The notes under the pieces: model-generated
Databases searched by the model: none
What the model was told of the DNA's origin: nothing
The model's input: the letters and a program-made list of their open reading frames with translations, nothing else
Made by a program: the position numbers and the translations under genes
From: Fidelibacterota bacterium
GTDB taxonomy: Bacteria > Fidelibacterota > UBA8477
DNA length: 40,731 nucleotides
Direction: 5' to 3'
Assembly (NCBI GenBank): GCA_021734045.1
Contig: JAIPJR010000013.1
Coordinates: 1-40,731, forward strand
Part shown: one piece after another, positions 25,492 through 33,792 of the stretch
Position numbering within the stretch: position 1 is the first letter of the stretch
How the letters are laid out: each line of letters starts with the position of its first letter

Positions 25492-26448
25492 TTATAAAAT
25501 TGCTTCCTGATACCACGCGACAAAGCGACGTAAGCCAGTCTGCATGTCAGTGGTGGGATGATAACCATATTTTTCCCGGGCAAGGTCAATTTGGGCGAAT
25601 GTCCGGTCCACATCCCCTTTTTGCATCTTCTGGAAACGAATGTCAGCGGTTTGCCCGGTTATCTCTTCCAACATTCGTATTAAATCGATGAGGGTCGTGG
25701 TTTGGCTCTCCCCCAGATTAACCACATCATATCCATCCGCAATGGCTTCCACACTCAAGATACCCGCCACAATATCATCCACATAGGTATAGTCGCGATA
25801 TGTCTGTCCATCACCGAAAAGCGCAATTGGTTCGTTCTGATACAATGCCCGGGTAAACTTGTGAATCGCCATTTCCGGTCGTTGGCGGGGACCGTAAACG
25901 GTAAAAAATCGTAACCCCACCATGGGTATTCCGGCAAAACTAAACCAGGTTTTAGCCTGTTTCTCATTAGCACGCTTGGTGGCGGCATAGATTGAAATGG
26001 GGTGATCAATATTGTCTGTCTCTGCGAAAGGGACTTTAGGCGCATTCCCATACACACTGGACGAGGATGCATACAAGATTTTCTCGACACCCTGTTCCAT
26101 TGCATGCCTAAAAACGAGATTGGTGCCATTCAAGTTCACATCCACATATAAGGATGGTGTCTGGAAAGAGGGTCGCACGCCCGCCATGGCCGCCAGATGA
26201 ATCACTACATTAATTCTGTTTTCACGAAATAACTGCTTCATCAACCCGGCATCGCGAATATCCCCTTCGTAAAATCTGATTTTATCCCTGAATCCAGCCA
26301 AATTCCGGCGCTTGATTTCAGGGTCGTAAAAGGTGTTAAAATTATCAACACCCACAACATCCCATCCCTTTTGAAGACATGCCTCGGCCGTGTGACTGCC
26401 GATAAAACCAGCGATACCGGTGATGCAGATGGTTTTATTTCCGCTCAT
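25492..26448 (-). CDS. NAD-dependent epimerase, UDP-glucuronate 4-epimerase-like
   Basis: The 318-residue short-chain dehydrogenase/reductase probably interconverts UDP-glucuronate and UDP-galacturonate for surface polysaccharide. It has the NAD-binding GIAGFIGSH (G11, G14, G17), the segment DNFNTFYDPEIKRRNL typical of UDP-glucuronate epimerases, catalytic S129-S131 region and Y154/K158 (IYAATK), plus RFFTVYGPRQRPEMA, also typical. ATG 26448 gives the conserved start; it overlaps truA by 14 nt. The other SDR option, UDP-glucose 4-epimerase, fits the YDP-containing motif less well. Confidence 0.88.
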   Translation of the reverse strand: MSGNKTICITGIAGFIGSHTAEACLQKGWDVVGVDNFNTFYDPEIKRRNLAGFRDKIRFYEGDIRDAGLMKQLFRENRINVVIHLAAMAGVRPSFQTPSLYVDVNLNGTNLVFRHAMEQGVEKILYASSSSVYGNAPKVPFAETDNIDHPISIYAATKRANEKQAKTWFSFAGIPMVGLRFFTVYGPRQRPEMAIHKFTRALYQNEPIALFGDGQTYRDYTYVDDIVAGILSVEAIADGYDVVNLGESQTTTLIDLIRMLEEITGQTADIRFQKMQKGDVDRTFAQIDLAREKYGYHPTTDMQTGLRRFVAWYQEAIL

Positions 26449-27205
26449 AGAACGCCTGAAATAATTGTAACTTTTCCAGGTAATCGACCCTTTCCAGACG
26501 CAATCCATGCGCCGGTGCCGTTACCGTATCGTGCTCATGGTCAGGCTGTTGCAGCAATTTGCGAAAGTACGCCAAGGACCACCGTCCACGAGCCACCTCA
26601 ATCATATTACCTACCAACATACGCACCATGTGATGCAAAAAACGATTTGCGCGCACGCGATAGATCAATCCCCTGGGCAAAAATTCCCACGAACTAAAAT
26701 CCACGCGACATACCATGTTGTGCGTATCGGTGATAGCCGCACAAAAACTGGTAAAATCATGCTCACCCACGACCATTTCGGCACAGGATGCCAGCAACGC
26801 CCTATCCGGATTGTATTTGCAGTACCACGACGTTTGCCGGTGCAATGCATTGGGATAACTGGAAATATGGTACGCATACTCTCTGGCAATGGCGTCAAAA
26901 CGGCTGTTAAAATCTTCCGGTGTCCTTTGAGCAGCCAATACACGAATATCATCCGGAAGCGCCTGATTCAGTGCTGCGGGTAAGCGTTCAACCGGAATTT
27001 TTAAGGATTCTATATCAAAGTGCGCCACCTGACCTAGGGCATGCACACCTGCATCGGTACGCCCGGACCCGGTGACCCTGGGTATTTCCTTTAAAATTTC
27101 CCTGAGCGCCGTTTCCAAAACGAACTGAATGGTAGGTCCGGTAGGTTGGGCTTGCCAGCCCTGGTAATTGGTACCCTCAAATTCAAGCAACAATGCGACG
27201 CGCAT
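26435..27205 (-). CDS. truA: tRNA pseudouridine(38-40) synthase TruA
   Basis: TruA converts uridines 38-40 of the tRNA anticodon arm to pseudouridine. The 256-residue protein has the normal length and the opening LLLEFEGTNYQGWQAQP, the catalytic D51 in GSGRTDAGVHALGQVAHF, and RANRFLHHMVRMLVGNMIEV near 208-227. It overlaps ecfT by 23 nt upstream and contains the start of the epimerase gene downstream. GGAAGAG precedes ATG 27205. The ecfT-truA order echoes Firmicutes gene clusters. Confidence 0.96.
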   Translation of the reverse strand: MRVALLLEFEGTNYQGWQAQPTGPTIQFVLETALREILKEIPRVTGSGRTDAGVHALGQVAHFDIESLKIPVERLPAALNQALPDDIRVLAAQRTPEDFNSRFDAIAREYAYHISSYPNALHRQTSWYCKYNPDRALLASCAEMVVGEHDFTSFCAAITDTHNMVCRVDFSSWEFLPRGLIYRVRANRFLHHMVRMLVGNMIEVARGRWSLAYFRKLLQQPDHEHDTVTAPAHGLRLERVDYLEKLQLFQAFYERK

Positions 27206-28007
27206 GACTCTTCCATCTTATATCCAAAATGCACACACCCATCCAAGCAGTCATTATCACCCACAGAATAAACATCGTCATCTGAATGCTGTAAAGCAGT
27301 AACCCCATGAGCAGACTCAAGACGATCCACACCCAATCGAATCGATCTGGGGAAATCGTTTGGGTCGTACGCCAACCACGCAGTGCCAAAGCTTCGCCCA
27401 CCTGCAAGGCGCTATTCAGCGTCTGAACAAATGTGGACTTGTACAACATGCCCCAGTATCGCAACCGATTGACCAGCGTCATGGTTTTGGGCTGATGCGG
27501 AACAAATAAATCTATGTTTTCCCGAATCTGCCGGCTGGTTTCCAGCACCAGAGGGAAAAATCGCAATCCCAGGGGAAAAATCATTTGAACCCTCTGAATA
27601 CTTATCCCTAACCAACGCAAGGGCGTCAATAACACAGCCAAATCCTTGACAAGCTCAGGGCGAGAGAGTTTTCCAGATAATGCGGCTACCGCCAGAAAGG
27701 GTGTTCCCAACCGCAGTAATCCGGAAATAAGTGGCCACCATGCGGCCATATTCCATTCACCCTGAAAAACCTGTTGGACTAACGGCCTGTAAAAGGGTGT
27801 TACAATCAGTTGAAACACAAGCAGAACCATCAGAAGCGGAATAATGCGCAGTAACCAGAGTTTCCAGGAAATTCTATTCAGAATATTCGCCAGAATCGCA
27901 AGGCTGAAAAGTCCCAGTTGCCACCAGGGCGCAGGAACCAACCACAAGGATGCCAACAGTAGAACAATGCACTGCAGGACAAACCAAACCCTGAGCGTGG
28001 ACATCAT
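27183..28007 (-). CDS. ecfT: EcfT-family energy-coupling-factor transmembrane protein
   Basis: EcfT is the scaffold of vitamin and metal ECF importers, joining ATPases EcfA to a substrate-binding S component. The 274-residue protein has about six membrane helices and the coupling region with GLRFFPLVLETSRQIREN near 147-164 and an Ala-x-Arg-Gly motif in GEALALRGWR near 206-215. The Arg-Gly element is the one that docks the ATPase. No ecfA and no S component are present in the window. A second ATG at 28004 is possible; neither has a clear ribosome site. Confidence 0.85.
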   Translation of the reverse strand: MMSTLRVWFVLQCIVLLLASLWLVPAPWWQLGLFSLAILANILNRISWKLWLLRIIPLLMVLLVFQLIVTPFYRPLVQQVFQGEWNMAAWWPLISGLLRLGTPFLAVAALSGKLSRPELVKDLAVLLTPLRWLGISIQRVQMIFPLGLRFFPLVLETSRQIRENIDLFVPHQPKTMTLVNRLRYWGMLYKSTFVQTLNSALQVGEALALRGWRTTQTISPDRFDWVWIVLSLLMGLLLYSIQMTMFILWVIMTAWMGVCILDIRWKSHARRIVA

Positions 28008-28011
28008 AGAA

Positions 28012-28668
28012 TTAAAAATTCAGCGTAAAAACCATGCCCTGAACTTCGCTATCCAAAATAGGAGATGCCTGCAGCGTCATTTCATTTCGCTGCAGCCAGA
28101 TTGCGTCGATAGCGCTGGTCAAATGGTTAACGGTTATTCCACCCAACATATAAAGTGCGAAATGTGAGTATAAATTGCGTGTAAATTTGATGTCTTTAAA
28201 TTTTTTCCGGTCTGCTTCTGATGTCCAGAACCACTCATATCCCTGGTTCTCAGGATAGGTTAAAAACGGATTCCGATCTCGCAGCATTTGGTCATTGTAG
28301 CTGGGTAAATCCATGTAATTTCCCACATCATCGTAGTAATTATCGGATTTATTTGTGGGATTAACCGCTGCCTCCCGAACCGCCATCTGTATCAACTCAT
28401 CATGGGTTCGGTCTTGCATCACATTCATCAATCCATATCCCAGCCACAACGCGGCTTCAACCGCGATGAACTTATTCCCTCGCTCGGAAAACCCCAGACT
28501 GCGCTCACCCCATCCTGGTACTATCAGGCTTTTTAAAAACGGTTTCCCAAGTGTCATGGGCTCATTGACCTGGGGCTGAATCTGTGCATTTCCGATTCCG
28601 GGAATACCCATCAGAAGTATCAGGATAGCAAGGAAATGAGAACGGAAATTTCTGGATTTTAGAAGCAT
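28012..28668 (-). CDS. Envelope protein of unknown function, possibly DUF5683-like
   Basis: The 218-residue protein begins with a signal peptide (1-28, ending GNA). It then has KPFLKSLIVPGWGERSLG near 42-59, which resembles the proline-Gly-x-Gly turn of DUF5683-type membrane proteins, and two hydrophobic stretches (about 68-84 and 168-185). The middle (90-150) is hydrophilic and rich in Asn, Asp and Tyr. AAGG lies 7 nt before ATG 28668. It is 1 nt from the upstream gene's stop and 4 nt from ecfT. I have no function for it. It is conserved enough to look genuine, since codon use and coupling match the neighbours. Confidence 0.7.
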   Translation of the reverse strand: MLLKSRNFRSHFLAILILLMGIPGIGNAQIQPQVNEPMTLGKPFLKSLIVPGWGERSLGFSERGNKFIAVEAALWLGYGLMNVMQDRTHDELIQMAVREAAVNPTNKSDNYYDDVGNYMDLPSYNDQMLRDRNPFLTYPENQGYEWFWTSEADRKKFKDIKFTRNLYSHFALYMLGGITVNHLTSAIDAIWLQRNEMTLQASPILDSEVQGMVFTLNF

Positions 28669-28669
28669 T

Positions 28670-29269
28670 TCATGACCTTATGAAATAGAGTAGTGCGGCA
28701 ATGACAATTGTAACAGTGGATATGACAATCATTCGTGGCATGGACAGACTTGATACGGGAAATTTCAATCGCGGTTCCACCACAAATGGGTCATCCAGAA
28801 TAAAAGAGAGTTCGTCCTCCTCCACAATATCGGCGGCGGACCGGCTAAAATGATCACTCCGTAAGGGAGAGCCGGTCTGCTTCTCCACGACGCTCATGTC
28901 AAACTGAATTTCCATCTCTCGCCGGTATCGTTGATTACCGTAAGGATTGACATCCGCCTTGCTCACCGTAAAATCAAGTTTGCAGTTCTGTAGTGTTAAC
29001 ACCACAGCTTTCCCCGGATCCCGCCGCTGGTCCAATCCATGGGAAATAATCCATTCTGAAAGATTGGTCCCAATGTAGGCTGCCAGCTCATCCTGCTCAT
29101 CCCAGGTCACCTCAAACCCATTATTCACTTCCCGGTTCTCCGAAATCCATCGGGACCAGATTGGATGCAGAATACCGGATGCGAATTCATCATTTGAAAT
29201 TGGGAATGCCCATAAAACGCTATTAAAAATTATGAGTGACAATAATATTTTGATAAATCCTCGCTTCAT
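28670..29269 (-). CDS. Exported, C-terminally anchored protein of unknown function
   Basis: The 199-residue protein has a signal peptide (MKRGFIKILLSLIIFNSVLWA) and a C-terminal membrane helix (about 179-196: MIVISTVTIVIAALLYFI) followed by Arg-Ser. The exported part is about 150 residues, mixed alpha/beta, with charged segments such as YRREMEIQFDMSVVEKQTG and a proline-bounded juxtamembrane stretch. AAGGAG lies 6 nt before ATG 29269, whose A is the last base of the lnt stop (TGATG overlap). I recognise no family. Signal peptide plus tail anchor suggests a periplasmic domain tethered to the inner membrane. Confidence 0.7.
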   Translation of the reverse strand: MKRGFIKILLSLIIFNSVLWAFPISNDEFASGILHPIWSRWISENREVNNGFEVTWDEQDELAAYIGTNLSEWIISHGLDQRRDPGKAVVLTLQNCKLDFTVSKADVNPYGNQRYRREMEIQFDMSVVEKQTGSPLRSDHFSRSAADIVEEDELSFILDDPFVVEPRLKFPVSSLSMPRMIVISTVTIVIAALLYFIRS

Positions 29270-30795
29270 CACATTCTCCTTCGGCTGAAAAAGACCCAGC
29301 CGGTCCATACCAGCATGCCGATAAGCATGAATATTCCGAACCAGTCACCCCACCGTGTGTAGGGTGTGGCCTGCTTATGCAAAGGCGCATCCACAACAAA
29401 ATATCCATCCTGATTCAACGGAATTCTGTGATGAATCATACCAGAGGGACTGACAAAAGCGGAAATCCCGGTTTGAGCGCTGCGTACCACCGGAATGCGA
29501 TGCTCGATTGCCCTAAACCTGGCCAAAGCCAGGTGCTGATAGGGTCCCAGCGATCGACCCAGCCAGCCATCGTTGGTAATAATGGTCATTACCTGGGCGC
29601 CATTTCGTACAAATCGGCGGAAAAGGACAGGGTCACTGGATTCATAGCAGATCATGGTGCCAAACCGGGCTTTATTATCACGACTGCCCAAGCTGTAAAC
29701 CGACGATTGTTTTCCTGCGGCAAAATTTGCCTGCCCAAAATTGAGTACCTTCAGACCCGGAAACAGATCCACCAGCGGAAGACGCTCGGCGAAGGGCACC
29801 AGATGCTGCTTATAGTAAAGTTTCACCGCTGAATCCGGTGCAAAGAAAAAAGCGGCATTATAGGTTTGAATGTCATCCCCCTGTCGCTCATGGTGTAGTG
29901 AGCCGGTAAGGATGGAGATATCCTGCCGGTTCACATAATGCTCAATCATATTAAACAGCGAGGCATAATACATCAGGTAGGCTGGTACGGCAGTTTCCGG
30001 CCAGATAACGACCTTAGCACCATCTACCAGCGCCAAATCTGATTTCAGGAGTAAATCCTCCACATGTTGTTGCTTCTTGCTACGTACCCACTTGTCGTGG
30101 GGATCAACATTGGATTGGACGGCGCCCACCTTTATCGTTGGGCCGTCCCGGTGCTGCACCATCCACATCCTGACGCCGCCCACCGCGAAGCTAACGACCA
30201 GAAATCCGGTCAAAACCAACCACGCGCGCTGCTGCTGACGACCATCCAGATGTAAAAATTCAATAGCATAAATAGCAGTATTCACCATGAGGACCCAAAA
30301 ACTTACCATATAAATCCCACCGACCTCTGCAAACTGCTGCAATGGTAGGAAAAGGTTTTGGGTCATCGCCAGTGACAGCCAGGGAAAGCCCATAAATCCC
30401 CAACTATAGATATACTCAACACCCGTCCAGACCAAAGGCGCAAAGAGAAATGCTCTTCGCCCCAGTAAGCGGCCGCCCCGCATCATGAGAAATCCGAACA
30501 GACCATAGTAAATGGACAGGTAGAGAATACTCCCCACCATGGATGCTGACGCAACCCAAAATGTGGTTCCACTATTGTTTGCGATCCAATTCAATGTGAC
30601 CAGCGTGAAAACCACACCACTGATATAGCCCAGGCGGAAGCCATGTCGCCAGTTCGCTCTTTCGAGTGCCAGCCAAAGCGGGATCCAAGCGAACCAGGCC
30701 AGAAATGAGAGATCAAATGGCGGAAAACTAAACGCCAGCAATAAGCCGGTTAGAATGGCCATCAATTCCTGTGAAAGGGATTTTATCGTTCTCAA
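29269..30795 (-). CDS. lnt: Apolipoprotein N-acyltransferase
   Basis: Lnt adds the third acyl chain to the N-terminal Cys of lipoproteins in the inner membrane. The 508-residue protein has about eight helices and the nitrilase-fold domain with the triad E267 (IWPETAVPAY), K329 (YKQHLVPFAERLP) and C383 (MICYES). Length is normal and E267 has the same number as in E. coli. The start is TTG 30795, overlapping the ruvX stop as TTGA. It is read with ruvX upstream and with the two unknown envelope genes downstream. A LolA-like gene elsewhere in the window supports a lipoprotein pathway. Confidence 0.95.
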   Translation of the reverse strand: MRTIKSLSQELMAILTGLLLAFSFPPFDLSFLAWFAWIPLWLALERANWRHGFRLGYISGVVFTLVTLNWIANNSGTTFWVASASMVGSILYLSIYYGLFGFLMMRGGRLLGRRAFLFAPLVWTGVEYIYSWGFMGFPWLSLAMTQNLFLPLQQFAEVGGIYMVSFWVLMVNTAIYAIEFLHLDGRQQQRAWLVLTGFLVVSFAVGGVRMWMVQHRDGPTIKVGAVQSNVDPHDKWVRSKKQQHVEDLLLKSDLALVDGAKVVIWPETAVPAYLMYYASLFNMIEHYVNRQDISILTGSLHHERQGDDIQTYNAAFFFAPDSAVKLYYKQHLVPFAERLPLVDLFPGLKVLNFGQANFAAGKQSSVYSLGSRDNKARFGTMICYESSDPVLFRRFVRNGAQVMTIITNDGWLGRSLGPYQHLALARFRAIEHRIPVVRSAQTGISAFVSPSGMIHHRIPLNQDGYFVVDAPLHKQATPYTRWGDWFGIFMLIGMLVWTGWVFFSRRRM

Positions 30796-31211
30796 TGCCG
30801 ATTCTCTGCTAAGTATTGTTCCAGAATTACTGTGGCGGCCAACCGGTCCACCGCACCTTTGTCATCGCCGATTTTTTTACCCATATTGTGTAACATCCGC
30901 TCAGCCTCCACCGATGAAAAGCTCTCATCCACCAGGAAAAGGGGAATTTCCACCCGTGATTTCAATTTTTCAGCAAAATCACGCACACGTTTTGTCTGTG
31001 CACTATCCTGGCGTTGTGTGTTCACGGGAAGGCCGATGACAATTTCCACAACCTCTTGATCCATAATGACTTCCAGAAGTTGCTTCAACGCATCTTCCTC
31101 GTCCCGAACAACCAAGGTTTTATAGGGACTGGCGATAATCCTCAATGGATCGGTAAGAGCAAGCCCAATGCGCCTGCCCCCTGGATCAATCGCCAGAATC
31201 CGGCCTTCCAT
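30792..31211 (-). CDS. ruvX: RuvX/YqgF family putative pre-16S rRNA nuclease
   Basis: RuvX (YqgF) is an RNase-H-fold nuclease implicated in 16S rRNA 5' processing. The 139-residue product has ILAIDPGGRRIGLALTD near residues 5-21 with the catalytic Asp 9, VIGLPVN near 76-82, LVDESFSSVEAERML near 98-112 and DRLAATVIL near the end (the last catalytic Asp). ATG 31211 is chosen because GGGGA lies 8 nt upstream; the ATG at 31226, five codons earlier, has no ribosome site. The GGGGA sits inside a hairpin described separately. Confidence 0.93.
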   Translation of the reverse strand: MEGRILAIDPGGRRIGLALTDPLRIIASPYKTLVVRDEEDALKQLLEVIMDQEVVEIVIGLPVNTQRQDSAQTKRVRDFAEKLKSRVEIPLFLVDESFSSVEAERMLHNMGKKIGDDKGAVDRLAATVILEQYLAENRH

Positions 31212-31218
31212 GTGAGGC

Positions 31219-31247
31219 GTCCCCATTTTAAAAATGGGACTAGTCCC
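31219..31247 (-). promoter_or_regulatory. Two mutually exclusive hairpins covering the HU stop and ruvX ribosome site
   Basis: On the minus strand a perfect 12-nt palindrome GGGACTAGTCCC (31236-31247) includes the HU stop TAG. Its right arm can instead pair with GGGGAC at 31219-31224, giving a stem of about 9 bp with one bulge (31219-31240). The second stem hides the ruvX GGGGA site. Only one of the two can form. Whether this regulates ruvX is inference. Confidence 0.4.
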
Positions 31248-31548
31248 GTGGTTGTTTCAGAACTTCACGCAGTAATTTACCGGGTTTGAAGTGCGTCTTC
31301 TTGCGCGGGGGGACATAAATCTCTTCATTTGTACGGGGATTACGTGCGCGGGGTTTTGCTTTGGTGGGTTTGACTTCAAAAACACCAAAATTTCGGATTT
31401 CGATACGAATTTCCTCTTCATCACTGCTCATCAATTCGCGAAGAACATTAAAGACTTTGTCTACAACATCTTCAACACCAGCCAGTTTCTGACCCACCTT
31501 GTCGGCCGTGAGTTTTGCTACATCCTTCTTCGTGTAGGTAATTGCCAT
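31240..31548 (-). CDS. HU/IHF-family DNA-bending protein
   Basis: The 102-residue histone-like protein bends DNA and helps to organise the nucleoid. It shows the helical dimer region (KKDVAKLTADKVGQKLAG), the beta-ribbon arm FGVFEVKPTKAKPRARNPRT with the intercalating Pro (RNPRTNE), and the closing helix HFKPGKLLREVL. The length is slightly above HU's usual 90. Whether it binds specific sites like IHF cannot be read. GGAAGGA lies upstream of ATG 31548. It is placed 39 bp downstream of rel, so it probably shares its transcript. Confidence 0.94.
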   Translation of the reverse strand: MAITYTKKDVAKLTADKVGQKLAGVEDVVDKVFNVLRELMSSDEEEIRIEIRNFGVFEVKPTKAKPRARNPRTNEEIYVPPRKKTHFKPGKLLREVLKQPRD

Positions 31549-31587
31549 TTTGTCTACATCCTTCCTTTTTTCTTCTGTGTACCAGTG

Positions 31588-33792
31588 TTATTCACGTTCC
31601 ACACTGATGACACCATCTACCATTAAGATTCGATTACGAATTTTATCCAACTGCCGGACGCCGTCCACTTCCAGAACAATCATCCCCACAATCAGATCTT
31701 CTTCAGCTTTCATAGTTAATGACTCGATATTCACATCAAACGATGAAATCCGCTCTGTGATATCCCGCAGAAAATGCTTTCTATCCTGCGCCATGACCTT
31801 CAAGCGAACTAAAAATCTTTGGTTCCGCTCGCCCCCCCACTGTACCTCGATCAAGCGCTCCTTTTCCGTAAGATTTGGACCTACCGTATCACAATCAGTG
31901 CGATGCACAGTTACACCACGCCCCCGGGTGATAAACCCGATTATCGGATCGCCAGGAATGGGGTTACAGCACTTGCCGAATGCAATCATCACATTATCAA
32001 TGCCCGCAATTGTCACACCCTTGGTATTTCGGCGGGCGCGTCGGAAAAAGGATTCGTTCTGGTCCTTCTGGACCTTGGGGGGTGTAAACGAGAGATCCGG
32101 ATAAATTTTATTCAATAGTGAGGTGATGGTACGATGGCCGGACCCGATTGCTGCCAGCATCTTCTCTTCACTTTCATAACCGATTTCACCAAAACTCGAC
32201 CTGATTTTCTTCGCCTCTTTTGATAAGCGTAATCGGCGCAGCTCCCGTTCCAAAATCTCCTGCCCCAGTTTTACGCTGTGCTCAAATTCCTGCTTTTTCG
32301 CCCACTTCCGTATATTGGATTTGGCTTTGGAGGTTTTGACGAATTTGAGCCAGGTAGCATTGGGGGTTTGATGATCACTGGTAATAATTTCCAGACTGTC
32401 ACCACTCTTAAGTTGAGTACTTAAGGGAACAATTTTGCCATTCACTTTGGCACCAATACAATGCAGGCCCACCTGGGTGTGGATATCAAACGCAAAATCC
32501 AGCGGTGTGGCGCCTAGCGGCAGGATACGCACATCACCTTTTGGTGTGAAAACAAAGATCTCGTTTTTGTACAAATCGATTTTCAACAGATCCATGAACT
32601 GGTGACTGGTGGTGCTATCCTCATTCTGAAGAATCTCCACCAGATTCCGCAGCCAGCTCACGTGAGCATCCAACTCATCCTGATGGCGTCGCACGCCTTC
32701 GCCCTCATTCTCTTTGTAGCGCCAATGAGCCGCCACGCCCTCTTCTGCGGTCTGGTCCATCTCTTCGGTGCGAATTTGAACCTCCACCGGCCTACCCCCT
32801 GGTCCGATGACAGTGGTATGCAAACTCTGGTAGCCATTGGCTTTTGGAGTAGCGATAAAATCTTTAAAGCGGGCCTGAATTGGTGGGTAAAAGGAGTGTA
32901 CAAATCCTAAAACCGAGTAGCAGTCTTCCAGCTTCTCCACGATAATGCGAATGGCGAAGATGTCGTAGATATCCTGAAGTGGCCGCTTTTGGGTCACCAT
33001 TTTACGGTGAATGGAGGAATAGTTTTTAAACCGGCTGCGGTACTCGGTGTGGATTCCGGCGGCTTCAATCCGCTCCCGAACTGGTACCAGGAACTTTTTA
33101 ATGTAAGATTCGAACTCATTCTGGCGTTTGGGAATGGATTTGGATAATTCCTGGTACGCTTTAGGTTCCAGGATTTTAAACACCAGATCATCCATCTCAG
33201 AACGAAGCCGGTACATCCCCAGACGATGCGCCAACGGCACATAAACATCCCGCGTTTCTCTGGCAATACGCCGCGCTTTTACATCGGGCAAATGCTCTAT
33301 CGTTCGCATGTTGTGCAACCGGTCGGCGAACTTGATGATTATGGTCCGGATATCTTCTGCAACCGATAAAAGCATTTTGCGGAAATTCACCGCCTGCTTG
33401 TCTTCTTCGCTCCGGAATTTGATATCGGAAAGTTTGGTAACACCATCCACCAATTGGGCGACTTCCTTACCAAAATGGGACTCCACATCACTGAGCGTGT
33501 ATCCGGTATCCTCAACCACATCGTGAAGCAATGCCGCTGCAACCGTGATGCTATCCAAATGCATTTCTGCCAAAATGGTCGCGACATCTACACAGTGATT
33601 GAAATAGGGCTCGCCAGATCGCCGCATCTGATCTTTATGGGCGTTTTTGCCGAATTCGTAAGCACGCCAGAGCAGATCTTCGTCCGGGAGATTGTGGATA
33701 TTTCCACGCATCAAATCCAAAATACGCTGGAAGTCGTTGGGCATTTTATCCGACGGGGAACGCCGAAATTTATGTAAGATGCCGGTTGCCAT
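31588..33792 (-). CDS. rel: RelA/SpoT-family bifunctional (p)ppGpp synthetase/hydrolase
   Basis: This enzyme makes and degrades the alarmone (p)ppGpp during starvation. The 734-residue protein has an HD hydrolase domain (H66 and H90-D91 in ALLHDVVED, FADRLHNMRT near 153), so hydrolysis is expected; a synthetase domain (YRSRFKNYSSIHRK near 250, ATPKANGYQSLHTT near 315-328, EVQIRTEEMD near 340); a TGS domain (near 400-460), a Zn/helical region and a C-terminal ACT domain. Length is standard. ATG 33792 abuts the dnaB stop and has no ribosome site; ATG 33744 with GGATAAA is an alternative. Confidence 0.95.
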   Translation of the reverse strand: MATGILHKFRRSPSDKMPNDFQRILDLMRGNIHNLPDEDLLWRAYEFGKNAHKDQMRRSGEPYFNHCVDVATILAEMHLDSITVAAALLHDVVEDTGYTLSDVESHFGKEVAQLVDGVTKLSDIKFRSEEDKQAVNFRKMLLSVAEDIRTIIIKFADRLHNMRTIEHLPDVKARRIARETRDVYVPLAHRLGMYRLRSEMDDLVFKILEPKAYQELSKSIPKRQNEFESYIKKFLVPVRERIEAAGIHTEYRSRFKNYSSIHRKMVTQKRPLQDIYDIFAIRIIVEKLEDCYSVLGFVHSFYPPIQARFKDFIATPKANGYQSLHTTVIGPGGRPVEVQIRTEEMDQTAEEGVAAHWRYKENEGEGVRRHQDELDAHVSWLRNLVEILQNEDSTTSHQFMDLLKIDLYKNEIFVFTPKGDVRILPLGATPLDFAFDIHTQVGLHCIGAKVNGKIVPLSTQLKSGDSLEIITSDHQTPNATWLKFVKTSKAKSNIRKWAKKQEFEHSVKLGQEILERELRRLRLSKEAKKIRSSFGEIGYESEEKMLAAIGSGHRTITSLLNKIYPDLSFTPPKVQKDQNESFFRRARRNTKGVTIAGIDNVMIAFGKCCNPIPGDPIIGFITRGRGVTVHRTDCDTVGPNLTEKERLIEVQWGGERNQRFLVRLKVMAQDRKHFLRDITERISSFDVNIESLTMKAEEDLIVGMIVLEVDGVRQLDKIRNRILMVDGVISVERE

